From the NCBI GenBank assembly GCA_022495995.1, contig JAFEMH010007468.1, positions 24,479-88,478 of the forward strand: 64,000 bases of DNA, written 5' to 3'. Made by a program: the position numbers and the translations under genes. Each line of letters starts with the position of its first letter. Positions within the stretch are counted from its first letter, which is position 1. Positions 1-10,138 of this stretch are shown here, piece by piece. The stretch comes from Adenophora triphylla var. japonica. Its lineage: Eukaryota > Streptophyta > Magnoliopsida > Asterales > Campanulaceae. Below the pieces are notes generated by a model, which saw only the letters and a program-made list of their open reading frames with translations, did not search any database and had not been told where the DNA came from.

Positions 1-160
1 AAAGCTTTATATATGATGTTGCCAGGTCCTATACGAATTGACAGGTCCTATACCAATTGCTATAGGACCATTCAAAGGTCTTGTTGCTTTGTATATGATG
101 TTGTCAGGTCCTATATCAGTTGCTATAGGACCATTCAAATTTCTTATTGCGATATTTGTC
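1..160. repeat. 63-bp palindromic tandem repeat, block 1
   Basis: The repeat unit is about 63 bp and contains a near-perfect palindrome that begins GGTCCTATA and ends TATAGGACC around a central AATT. As 63 is a multiple of three, one frame stays open and reads as a hydrophobic 21-residue repeat (GPIPIAIGPFKGL...). No codon evidence or start context supports a real protein. Further blocks of the same repeat lie at 484-657 and 2092-2262. Confidence 0.75.
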
Positions 161-483
161 ATTCAAAACAAAACAATGACGTATAGGGGGAAAATGATAC
201 ATGACATTTTATCAAGTCCACATTGTCCTCATCATTCATAAATTAAACATCTTAGTTTCTTTTTGGATTGAATGATAAAAATTGGTTGTTGTTGAACAGT
301 TTAATTGTATATTTGTTAAATGTTGGTTAAATATATTTCAAATATTTTTAAGGTCTCATAGTGGATTTTTTGTTTGTGGTAGACGAAAAAGTAGAGGTCT
401 TTTACTTGTTGGTATAGAAAAAATCAATTAACCAAAATTCTGAAATTAAAAGTTCTGATTGGTTTGTTTACCTGGAAACATAA
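161..483. other. AT-rich spacer
   Basis: AT-rich sequence between two blocks of the 63-bp repeat. I see no gene, RNA or terminal-repeat structure in it. Confidence 0.5.
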
Positions 484-657
484 TATACACAGCTATAAGA
501 CCTTTGAATGGTCCTATAGTAAATGGTACAGGACCTTTCAAAGGCATTATTGCTTTGTATATGATGTTGGGAAGTCCTATACCAATTGCTATAGGACCAA
601 TTAAAGGGCTCATAGCTATGTATATGATGTTGGCAGGTCCTATAGCAATTATTATAG
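484..657. repeat. 63-bp palindromic tandem repeat, block 2
   Basis: This is the same unit as in block 1, with about two and a half copies. The array is interrupted at 657 by the Mutator-like element 658-2091 and resumes at 2092. The last nine bases here (649-657, TTATTATAG) are the left target-site duplication. Confidence 0.75.
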
Positions 658-967
658 GCCAAAATCTAGGGAGAAACGCGTTTCTCCCTAAATTACGAAG
701 AAATGGGTTTTTTTCGTAGTTCCCGTCGCTCTCTAAATTTATTTACGTCTAGACAGACACAACACAACACAGACGCAACGCTCACTCTCTCTCTAATCTC
801 TCTCTAGACGTAATTCCGCCTTCAACGCTCACTCTCTCTCTAATCGTTCTTCTTCTTCTCCGATCTCTCCCCAAATCGGTGCCCTCCTTCCATCTATTCA
901 CCTACTTCACCAATCTTCTCCGTCTAAAACCCCTTGGCCGGCGACGAGCTCCTTTAATCCGAAGCCT

Positions 968-1291
968 ATGACTCCTATGGTGAAATCGGTGGAGGCGTTT
1001 CTACCGACGTCGCCTATGGTTTACGCTGTCATCTCCAACCCGGCGATTGTTGATAACCCTGACATCCCGAGTTACCAGCCTCATGTCCACGGTCGGTGTG
1101 ATCCGCCAGCGTTGATTCCGCTTCAAATGAACGGCGATTGTTGATAAGCCGGCGATTGTTATCTGAATACGGCGTTTGTTACGATTACTGGTTCTTGGAG
1201 GATTCATTGTGTTATGGGAAGTGCTCATTGTGACTGAAGTGATCATTGTGACGGTCGTATTGCCATTCCCATGGGCGTCAAATTGATTTAG
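968..1291 (+). pseudogene. Captured fragment of a VIT-domain (ITIH-like) plant gene
   Basis: A 58-codon ORF at 968-1144 contains the words PDIPSYQPHVHG and DPPALIPLQMN. After a short disrupted stretch, 1172-1291 reads TGSWRIHCVMG and RIAIPMG. In this order they match my memory of the amino-terminal VIT region of plant inter-alpha-trypsin-inhibitor heavy-chain-related proteins. The upstream 720-967 looks like a pyrimidine-rich 5' leader, so the capture probably took the 5' UTR plus the start of exon 1. Stop codons (1142-1144 and one within 1172-1291) and a gap break the frame, and the protein ends when the array begins. It lies wholly inside the Mutator-like element and is best read as transduplicated, non-functional cargo. 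The family assignment is from memory, not a search. Confidence 0.72.
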
Positions 1292-1295
1292 TGAT

Positions 1296-2035
1296 TTGTT
1301 TTCTGGATATCCAGAACCTTTCAAAAGGATATCCAGAACCTTTTGAAAGGATATCCAGAAATTTATTAAATGTTTCTGGATATCATTTTGTAAGTTTCTG
1401 GACATCATTTTGTAAGTTTCTGGATATCATTTTGTAATTTCTGGATATCATTTTGTGATTTCTGGATATCAATTTCTAGTTGTTTTTCTCTCTCTGATAT
1501 TGTTTGTGTTTTTGTTAATTGAATATTTGCTACAATGAAATTGGGCGAACTGGTACTACATGAAATTGGGCTCTCTGATATTGTTTGTGTTCGTCTCTCT
1601 CAAAGCTCCTAGACCGAGCATTTCTACATGAAATTGGTACTACATGAAATTGGGCGAACTGATGTGTGTTGAGCTACAATGAAGATTTCCAATTTTTCAA
1701 TATGTTGGGTGGATTTAGTTCTAATGAGATATCCAGAACCTTTTGAAAGGATATTCAGAACCTTTTGAAAGGATATCCAGAAATTTATTAAATATTTCTG
1801 GATATCATTTTGTAAGTTTCTGGACATCATTTTGTGAGTTTCTGGATATCATTTTGTAATTTCTGGATATCATTTTGTAATTTCTGGATATCATTTTGTA
1901 AGTTTCTGGATATCATTTTGTAAGTTTCTGGATATCATTTTTGTAAGTTTCTGGATATCATTTTGTAATTTCTGGATATCATTTTGTAAGTTTCTGGATA
2001 TCCAGAACCTTTGAAACTGATATCCAGAATATTTG
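1296..2035. repeat. GGATATCC-type array of MULE copy 1
   Basis: Tandem copies of a unit of about 22-24 bp, typified by TTTCTGGATATCATTTTG, with the GATATC palindrome in nearly every unit. Equivalent arrays occur at the same end of the three other family members. Confidence 0.85.
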
Positions 2036-2091
2036 AAAAAACACGTTTCTCCATAACTTATGAAGAAACGCGTTTCTCAGCAGACCTACTC

Positions 2092-2262
2092 TTATTATAG
2101 GACCAATTAAAGGGCTAATAGCTATGTATATGAAGTTGGCAGGTCCTATATCAATTGTTATAGGACCAATCAAAGGGCTTATAGAGTTGTATATGATGTT
2201 GGCAGGTCCTATACCAATTACTATAGGATCAATTAGAGACCTGTTACTACATACCCAAAACT
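2092..2262. repeat. 63-bp palindromic tandem repeat, block 3
   Basis: Continuation of the array interrupted by the Mutator-like element. The first nine bases (2092-2100) are the right copy of the target-site duplication. Confidence 0.75.
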
Positions 2263-2287
2263 ACTTTGACCTGATCAAATATGATTT

Positions 2288-2690
2288 CTAAATATCAATT
2301 TTACCCCTCCCCTCATTCCCCCAACGTATTGAATTAATCCCACCAGGTTTAAAATGCAAGAGATTAATTCCTTTTTCAAGAACTTGAACTCTCCATCTTA
2401 AAAATTTCTTCAATTTCTCATCGTCCCCAAAGATTTTCTCATACATTACCTTATCTTTGAAAACCCCATATGCATTGTAGCAAACAGGGTGTCCATCTCT
2501 GTCAAATCCGTTCATGTAAGCAACGATTCCTTCAAGATCTTGAAAACCCAAATCCTCGTCAACAATGGCGTCGGCTTCGAAATCTTTCCTCCATTGGAGG
2601 CATTTGAGGAGCATTGTGAGCGATTCTTGGACTCGGAAGTCTCTGACCCGGAGCATGAATTAAGCGATGATTGACGGTATAGTTAACGGA
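2288..2690 (-). pseudogene. Patellin-like (SEC14/CRAL-TRIO) gene fragment
   Basis: The 122-residue frame at 2288-2656 matches the middle of plant patellins, phosphoinositide-binding proteins with a CRAL-TRIO-N and a SEC14 lipid-binding domain. Visible words are LQWRKDF, DEDLG, GFDRDGHPVCYN, FLRWRVQVLEKGI and FKPGGINSI. Upstream, the same frame continues a few codons (IIA then a TAA, then FMLR) where patellins have an uninterrupted stretch, so a stop is already present. Downstream the similarity ends abruptly after GGINSI and the frame closes within 14 codons. The amino-terminal acidic region, the rest of SEC14 and the GOLD domain are all missing. It is a gene scrap rather than a gene. No target duplication was found around it. 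Confidence 0.75.
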
Positions 2691-2699
2691 GCCGTCAAT

Positions 2700-3149
2700 T
2701 GGTTTGGCCGGTATATGATTATTGGGGTTTAAAGGGATTTTGATTTGAAATATAAAAGGGGGTTGTCTTTTTAAATTTGGAATGGGTTTTGATGGGATAT
2801 GATTTGAGATATGTGGATAAAGAGGAATTTTTCCTAATATATAATGTACTATGTACCACTATTCAACAATATTAATCACAAATAGTAAAAGATGTTTGTG
2901 AACACAATGCATGTGAAAATTTGACTATGAAAAGCCGTTTATTGATTGAGAAATATATTCGGAGATGCATTCTCCCAATTCTTTTCTTACTTAGTCGTTG
3001 GTCCTTTCTTAATTTCTGATTTTCTCCTTCTCAAGTGTCAAAACAATTGAAACAATCGTAGCCTCTCTCATACTTCTTTCATGCTCCCCCCTAACTACAG
3101 TGTTCTAATGGTGCCATTTGAAAACTTAATCAGAAGAATGCTTAGAACC
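2700..3149. other. Intergenic, AT-rich
   Basis: I see no coding potential and no clear terminal repeats here. Confidence 0.5.
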
Positions 3150-3530
3150 GGTGTTCTCAAAAGTCGTGATTTTTTGCTAGACGGTTCTAATTGGGCACAG
3201 GCATTATGGGTGGTACAGGCAGATCAGGCGAGCGAATTTAGGCAGGTTTAGGCGGGTCTGAGCGGATTTAGGCGGGTCTAGGCGGTCCATGTTATTTTTT
3301 TATTTTTTTGTTTCCCTTAAACGATTTCGTTTTACAATGATTGAAATGAGAATAAATGACAAAAGATTGAATTTGACTTGAGGTTAATTTATATTGTGGA
3401 TGATGGAATACATTTATAATATTAATATGTTGTATAACCTTTGTGTCTAAATTCTCGGCCCTGCATAGGCACTGCTTAGGACCGGCTTTGCCACCTATAA
3501 TCCGCTAAACGCTTTTTAGAACCGTGGTCA
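3150..3530. mobile_element. Short repeat element rich in GGCGGG words
   Basis: This stretch begins near GGTGTTCTCAAAAGTCG and ends near CGCTTTTTAGAACCGTG, an imperfect inverted repeat, with iterated TTTAGGCGGGTCT words near the left end. The same GGCGCCTAGGCGG / TTTTAGAACAC type of end appears at about 40550-40620. It probably is a non-autonomous DNA element. No convincing target duplication was seen. Confidence 0.4.
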
Positions 3531-4051
3531 GAACATTAACATCTTTGGAATAATGCCATCAAATAGGTCATTTTCAAATAATGTGAAGGGGGAAGTTAAG
3601 ATTTTCCCTCTTGACTATATGGATCAATACCACAACACTGACAACAGAGAACTGATTCGCAAGTCGCAACCAATGAACCAGAAATAGTCCCAATTAGACC
3701 ACTCTTGTTAAGGCACCACTTTAAGCATTTGCACATTAGATATTTAAAAAAAAAAAAAACTAAAGAAAATTTGCAATTCAATAAGCCCTTAATGTCATTT
3801 CTTGGTTTCTGGCCAAAACAAGACCATAATCAATAACCGTAAAATCAACGAACAAAGAAATAATGTGGTTAGAATTTAATCACTTAAGTTTGGAAAACCC
3901 TAACGATTTTGTCTTACCACCCACCTACAGTATCTATATCACTCAGCAACTCCCTTATATACATCACTCCTCTATTCTTTCAAACACCCTCATCTGTTCA
4001 TCTCCGTATCTTCTTTAGACATGAAATATAAGTTCCATCATATTTCCAATA

Positions 4052-7000
4052 CTACCTCTGTATAGGAGCCTTATTTGGGTTGTGTATGTTCAAGACGGAA
4101 TCATCCACTTCTTCATCTGCATGATACGAGTATATGTCTACTGGGGCAGTAGTAAAACCAAGGTTAGGCTTAGAGTTACCATTGGCGGGGCTTTTCTGTT
4201 GATCAAGATATATTACGATTACTGTAATATCATCATGGAAGTGGCGTCTAATCCCTTTCTCGATTTTCTTGATATCCTTGTATCTCATCTCCCTCTTCTT
4301 TGCAGCCTCATTTAAGGCAGCTCCAACCAATCTTTTAGCTATTCCCTGTTAAGATTTCCGTTAAACATCATTAGTGACTTGCCCAATCAAATTCCTTAAT
4401 TTACTTGTATTAGTAATGTGAAGAAATAATATAAGTAAAAGTTAGAAACGTGACTCACAGCTTTTGGGTTTTTGAAAACTATCTCTACTGCTTCTTCGTC
4501 ACTCAAATGTTACCAAAGACCATCTGATGCAAATATCAGAAACAAGTCTTGTGACCTAAGCTTTCTAGTAATGATGGAAGGTTCTGCTGTCATTACGGCT
4601 CTTCTCAAAGGAACAGGGTTGCCAAATTGCTGAAATATTGGGTCCCGGTTAAATTCTGGTTTCTTCAAATAGACATCACCGATAGATCTTGACACCTGAA
4701 AAAAGGGTTAAAGTGATAATTAATGTTCTGGCTTAATAATGGAGGAAAGACAGCAAAAGTAACAGTTAAAGGGCATATATTCACTCTTATCCACAGCAGA
4801 AATATATTCACAGTCTAAACCTGTACAAAAGAAAACACATCAGAAATATATTCACAAGTCTAAACCTGTACAAAAGAAAGCACAAATTATATCTTATTAG
4901 CTGCATGAGACTTGTGAGTTATATCAATAAAGACATCTAGGTGGAGAAAAGGTAAAGAAAGAAGAGCATATCTTCTCTGAAGTCAACATTTTGCTTTACG
5001 AGATCTCCATACATGTCTCATGCACGGAAGACTCGTTACTATTAACTTCAGCAACATGAGACCGTGGTCCAGAGTTGAGCATGTGATTCCTGGAAGAGTA
5101 GGGAAGGTTTAATCCCTTTAGAAATATTTGACCACTACTTATGATGGTTCCTCTCAAAAAGCAAAAGGTAAGAAATAAAGACTAAAAGGCATTATAGAAC
5201 AAGATGCCAAAATAAACGACAGCTACAGAGTCTAAATGATTAGTTTCTCCTTGAGCAAATAGTGGAACAAGAAAAGAAACACTACAAACAATGAAAATAC
5301 TTAAAATTCGATAAATAAATAGTAAGAATTGTGCAAGGGCTCAATTGAGTTGTAGCAAGAGAGGGAGAAATCTAATTATTGATTTAACATAACTTTAGTT
5401 GGCAAGGTCAAGGGTTCGAAACCCCTCCTCCCCTACTTTGAATTTGAAATCATATAATTTGAAAAAATTAAATAATAACAATTGATGATTCTTTTAAAAA
5501 TAAAAATAAAAATAAAAATATTAAAAAGGAGTGAAACTATTCTGCATTTCTGCTAAAGTTGTTGTATATCTCGCCATAGAGGTCAAGGTGAAACACTCTG
5601 CAGATGTTATAAATATGAGACTTAGGGGCCGTTTGGTTAGAAGGCTTAAGACAGGATAACATTCATTGGGATTAATAAAGTTTATTAAGAGGGTGTTTGG
5701 TTGTTAATTAGGCATCCGAATAAGAGAATCACCCGAAGCCGACAAGAGAATCTACCTGATACAAGTTTCTAATCCTAACTAAGCAACGGAAACCTGTGAC
5801 ACTCAGACTCTTTCGTTTACCCCACCCTACCTGTGTCGGACACTCGTACACAAGTGTGTCGACACGGTTCGGGCGGGGAAATCAAAGAGTTTGAGCATCA
5901 CAAACGGAAACTTAAAATAGGACCTTCTCCTTGTACAATTACTGATCAAAATATGGGTCCACCTTTTAATAAGCATCTCATTTACTTCCAAGGTGATAAC
6001 TCAACAACTATGGGCTTATAATGTAGAAAGGTCTCAAATTAATGAGAATGTGACCAAATGGAGGTTAAATTCTGCATTTCTCTGTGTTATTCAAAATGCA
6101 ATAATGCAGTAGGCACTGAAACTAACTTGCCAAAACCACAGAAATCCCCCTGCTAACCTAAACTGACTAATTTTATGCATCAAATTAATGCTAATAGAAC
6201 AAAAAAGCAGCAAAGTAAATACCTGAATTATGCCCTTAATTCTCCAAACTCCACGGCAGTAGACAACGATAGGTGACTCGCCAGGATGCATCGCTTCCAC
6301 CTCCTTCCTCACCTCCTCATATGCAACATTATGATCATTAGACAACCGTTCTGCCACTACTCTATTCTTATTCCCCTCGGAAACTTTCCGGCCTAAAACT
6401 ACCCTAGAGTCTCCAAGGTTGGCCACATATAATTCATTATTGGAAATTGCACCCACAAGACAACAAGAACCAACTGAGGCTATCTGCGGTTTTACAGGCA
6501 GTGCTCGCCTCACTAGATGGGTAAATTCCTCCTCGGTCGCATTAAAAGCTTTTTTAATTACATCAGCTGATAATCCTCCATGCTCAGTTGCAAATTCTAC
6601 AAGAAGTTGAAGCCGAAATAATCAGCAGTAATACAATACAATATTACATCCACCTGAAATCCTATCAGGAAACACGAAATTGCAAGCTGACTACAATTGA
6701 GAAAAAATCTCCAGAATTGATATAGATGCATCAAACTTCAGAACAGAGCAGACGATAGCAAACTCTAAAATCAAATTACAAAAAGTAAAAAATCAAAACA
6801 ATCAAATTATGCTTTATATCACGAGTTTACACACAAAATTGATAGTAACATTTTCCGGGATAGCAAATAAAAAAATGAAGAGAATTATGGTTTAAGACAA
6901 GAGGGAGAGAGAGAAATTACTGTGAATAAAAGGGAAAAGGTGTCTATTAACAAAACGAGAAGCTTCAGGGCCACCATGACCATCATAGACGCCGACGTAC

Positions 7001-7176
7001 GTGGCCGACGGAGACGTAAACACTTGGCTCTGATCCTCGAGACTAGAATTAGCCTGAACGACGGCAATCGAGAAGTCACCGGAAGCGTGTGGCTTCAAGT
7101 CCATATGCCACAACAATCCGTCACCACTCCGTCGTCCCATACATCTCTCCAACGGCCTACCACACAATCTCAACAT
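4052..7176 (-). CDS. Protein phosphatase 2C, clade D type, with in-frame stop in exon 3
   Basis: Plant PP2C (PPM-family Ser/Thr phosphatase, Mg/Mn-dependent). Four exons with GT-AG introns fit one frame: 6921-7176, 6223-6596, 4459-4695 and 4052-4345, giving 387 codons, normal for clade D enzymes. The start at 7176 (MLRLC) is chosen because clade D proteins begin this way; the frame upstream has only a TTG. Metal-site and catalytic motifs are present in order: VGVYDGHGG (exon 1), ANLGDSR and NDHN (exon 2), SRSIGD and FASDGLW (exon 3), and HDDITVIV (exon 4). Directly after FASDGLW a TAA (4510-4512) replaces a codon that is usually Glu in relatives; the frame then continues intact as HLSDEEAVEIV to the normal end. 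The gene may be a recent pseudogene, a truncation allele, or carry a base error. Intron 2 (1.5 kb) holds a SINE-like B box and a MITE end. Clade D members act at the plasma membrane on H+-ATPase in Arabidopsis; that role is not tested here. Confidence 0.9.
5385..5470 (+). mobile_element. SINE-like fragment with tRNA B box
   Basis: GGTTCGAAACC fits the RNA polymerase III B-box consensus and is followed by a pyrimidine-rich CCCTCCTCCCCTAC stretch. No matching A box or cloverleaf is visible, so a tRNA-derived SINE fragment is likelier than a tRNA gene. It lies in PP2C intron 2. Confidence 0.4.
5620..5780. mobile_element. MITE end (GGGGCCGTTTGGTTAG type)
   Basis: A typical plant MITE terminus, GGGGCCGTTTGGTTAG, begins near 5626, and a related GTGTTTGGTTGTTA word follows about 70 bp later. 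The partner end was not found. It lies in PP2C intron 2. Confidence 0.35.
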
Positions 7177-7249
7177 CTTCTTCACTACAACAATTATCAA
7201 TTTACCACAAGTCTCCGGTCAATTTCTTCGCCGCCGGTGCAGAGATTTT

Positions 7250-7999
7250 GAATTAGGCTTTTATTCCTTTTCGTCCGGTCAAGTCTAGAGAGAGATTAAG
7301 AGAGAAATTTATGAAATATAGAGAGAGAGAATGGGAAATTGAAATTGAGAGCTATAGATATAGAGAGAGAAAGAGCGTGTGAAAAGTAGGGGGCGAAAAG
7401 GTAAAGAGAGAAAGACTCGGGTGAAAGCGCGTATGGAGAAGAAGGCAATGACTAGGATCACAACTATAAACGCGTTTTATTTTCATAATTTCCACTTCTG
7501 ACCCTCTTTCTTTCCGTTTCATTCAAACTTTGACCCTATTTTTCAGGGTCAGTTTGCAAACTTCGCAGTCCATAGCAAAATCTATCCTGTTAGTTTATCT
7601 TCTATATTTAGGTTTGATAAGCTTATCAAACTTTCATATAGTATTCTGTTATCGATCAGTTGATAACTCGCACTCGTTGTATATTGACTATGTTGATTAT
7701 CAAATTGTCAATAACTTGCACGATATATCGATTAATAGTTTCATACATATAACAATATTAGATTTATCATAATTTTCTATCCAAAATTGTTGGTAACAAA
7801 GCTTTTTGATGATGTTTTTTTGCACGTTTTACTCTTATCATATAAGTTTTGGGAAAATTGTATAACTCTCCTTCTAAAATAAGTGATAAATTGAGTTATT
7901 TGTGATATGTTTATGGCCTTATAGAGAAAATTTATCATAGCATTCTATCTTATTATTGTGATAAGGAGAGTGGTGTAAAAGACATAACTCATTAGTTCA
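7250..7999. other. PP2C upstream region
   Basis: Presumed 5' UTR and promoter of the minus-strand PP2C. 7270-7400 is GA-rich on the plus strand, so CT-rich in the transcript, as is common in plant leaders. 7500-7990 is AT-rich with no gene seen. No TATA box can be assigned with confidence. Confidence 0.4.
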
Positions 8000-8008
8000 A
8001 TTTTATTA

Positions 8009-8915
8009 GGTAAAATCTGGGGAGAAACGCGTTTTTCCGTAATTTACGGAGAAACGGGTTCGTCTCCCCTGCCTCCCCCGAATTTTCAAACCCAAATCAA
8101 GCCTCTCCAAGCTCTCTCCTTCCACCTCACCTCTCCTTCCCACCGTCCGGCAACACAAGCATTTTGCGGATTCAATGAACAAAACCTTAATTACATTCAC
8201 CCCCAATTTGATATTTCCCCAATTGTTGTTTTTGAATCGATCTGATTGGGGTCTTGGGGTTCGGAAGGGGATTTGGGGGAAGTGGGTTTGGTGAAATTTT
8301 CATGATGAAAAGATTGGAGATTTGAGAAATCCATGGATTTTGATTTGTGGGTGTTGCGCCGGCGAGAGAGAGACCAGGTGAAGAGGACGAGGGAGACGGG
8401 GGCAATGGTGAGGGTCTCCTTATGCGGTTAGTGAGAGAGGGGAACGTTTAGTGAGAGAGAGAGTGTTGTTTCTGGATATCAATTAAAAAGGTTCTGGATA
8501 TCAATTATAAAGCTTATGGATATCAATTAAAAAGGTTTTGGGTTCTGGATATCAATTAAAAAGCTTCTGGATATCAATTATAAAGCTTCTGGATATCAAT
8601 TATAAAGCTTCTGGATATCCGTAACTTTGAAAGGATATCCGTAACCCTATGTAAATGATATTCAGAAATTTAGAATTGACTTCTGGATATAAGTTTTAAG
8701 GCTTCTGGATATCCATATTCAATGTACTGGATATCCAGAACCTTGTGAAGTGATATCCAGATCAAAAATTTGGTCTTGACCTTGGATTTGGTCTCAAATT
8801 TTTTTTCTGGATATCCGTCCCAAAGCTTCTGGATATCAATTCCAAAGCTTCTGGATATCCAGAAACTCGTTTCTCCATAACTTATGGAGAAACGCGTTTC
8901 TCCATAGACCTACTC
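8009..8915. mobile_element. Mutator-like element, palindromic-TIR family, copy 2
   Basis: The element is 907 bp, flanked by the perfect 9-bp duplication ATTTTATTA (8000-8008 and 8916-8924). The left end begins GGTAAAATCTGGGGAG, and the right read inwards begins GAGTAGGTCTATGGAG. The two align over about 50 bp and contain the GGAGAAACG palindromes. Cargo at about 8060-8460 is C-rich then G-rich, leader-like sequence that I do not recognise. The GATATC array (about 8465-8870) again sits at the GAGTAGG end. There is no transposase. Confidence 0.9.
8465..8870. repeat. GGATATCC-type array of MULE copy 2
   Basis: Tandem units typified by TTCTGGATATCAATTATAAA, 20-24 bp, with some units reading ATCCGTAA instead of ATCCAGAA. 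Confidence 0.8.
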
Positions 8916-8924
8916 ATTTTATTA

Positions 8925-9335
8925 ATGATTATAGATTATGACAATTGACATTGTAATATAGTATTTGATTTCGTTAATTATCAATACTCTTATTTATATA
9001 TTTATTTATAAAGTAGAGTTTACGAATGTCTTGACATGTGTGCCTCTAATATATTCACTCCCGCATTATTCTCTTTTGATAAGTAAGTGACATAATAAAA
9101 TATTATCGATTAGATCAACCATTAACATCATTAAAAAATTAATTTGATAAGAAGTCTACACATTTGATAGATTTGATGAATTCAATTGTCGACATTTCAT
9201 TTGTGTTGTTTTCGTTAGACCAGAGAAAAATATATAAAACCTCACTTATTGTAGACCAATTATCAACACTCCCTCAGTTCATTAAATTAGTTGTGTTTAG
9301 TCTCTTATAATACAAGAACAAGATTGTATGGTTTG

Positions 9336-9377
<42 letters not shown>

Positions 9378-9630
9378 GTTAACCAGAATGTTGACCGAAA
9401 CCCCAATTGAGGGATTGATTATGTTATACTGAAACATGAGAGGGGTAAATTATAAATAGAAAAAACATGCGGGCGTTAAAGAGAATGTAAAGTCGGTTAC
9501 TGCTTAAGGAATATTGAGTGACAATACGTGCGTTGATAACGGCACACAATATTAAAAGTTGGTAAAAAAAAACCGAGTGCTAAAATATGAAAAACAAGCA
9601 TTGCGCATTGCGTGACACATTGAGACTCAT
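8925..9630. other. Intergenic with (TC)n microsatellite
   Basis: AT-rich sequence without a recognised gene. A (TC)n tract of about 36 bp lies at 9339-9374. Confidence 0.5.
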
Positions 9631-10003
9631 GCTCCGTTAGTTTTGGAAAAATGCTTTTCGAAAAATATTTTTTTTCATTTTTAGGTGTTTGTAAAGCGTC
9701 AGAAAAATGGAGAAAATGTTTTTCGAAAAATATTTTCTCCACTTTTCTAAGTAAAATGATTTACGAATTTTTTCTAAGTAAAACATTTTTCGAAAAATGG
9801 TAACACCCTCACATACACACACACCTAATTTTTCATACACCTCACATTACCCACCCCACATCAACCACCCCTCCCCCATCCCCATCACCACCCATTGTTT
9901 TAAATTTAATTTTAACAACTCTTTCCCCACTCCACTCACCACCCTGCCACCCTACCCCCACCCCCACCCCCCCCCCCACCCCTTTTAGTAAACAAACGGA
10001 GCC
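9631..10003. mobile_element. MITE with GCTCCGTT ends
   Basis: The left end reads GCTCCGTTAGTTT, and the right end read inwards is GGCTCCGTTTGTTTAC. Near the left end, GAAAAATATTTT words are repeated in both orientations. The right third (9850-9985) is strongly C-rich and ends in a poly-C tract. No matching target duplication was found. Confidence 0.5.
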
Positions 10004-10138
10004 TTAGAGATTGTTTGTTAACCAAATTAATCTCTTAATTTGGAACAGTTAAACATATTAAAAATTAAATTTGTTTAGTAAAGTAAATTCAAATCAATTA
10101 ACTGATTAAAATTATTTTTAAAAAGACTATTAATTTTG

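Larger units (their letters stand above)
658..2091. mobile_element. Mutator-like element, palindromic-TIR family, copy 1 (Pack-MULE)
   Basis: The element is 1434 bp, flanked by the perfect 9-bp direct repeat TTATTATAG (649-657 and 2092-2100), the size typical of Mutator-like transposition. Its ends are imperfect inverted repeats of about 50 bp: the left begins GCCAAAATCTAGGGAG, and the right read inwards begins GAGTAGGTCTGCTGAG. Both contain the 18-bp palindrome GGAGAAACGCGTTTCTCC or a close variant. Inside, cargo resembling the 5' part of a host gene (about 720-1291) sits beside the left end, and a TTCTGGATATC-rich array (about 1296-2035) fills the right half. No transposase is present, so it is non-autonomous. 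It is inserted in the 63-bp repeat array. Confidence 0.9.

Noticed and set aside
1001..1408. 135-codon minus-strand ORF
   Set aside because: It is the antisense of captured VIT-domain sequence plus the GATATC array.
2500..2674. Plus-strand ORF overlapping the patellin fragment
   Set aside because: The minus-strand frame carries the recognisable CRAL-TRIO sequence; this is its shadow.
5385..5470. tRNA gene at the GGTTCGAAACC word
   Set aside because: Only a B box is visible; no A box, acceptor stem or anticodon arm can be folded by eye.
9797..9988. Proline-rich 63-codon ORF
   Set aside because: It is a C-rich, low-complexity part of a MITE ending in poly-C.
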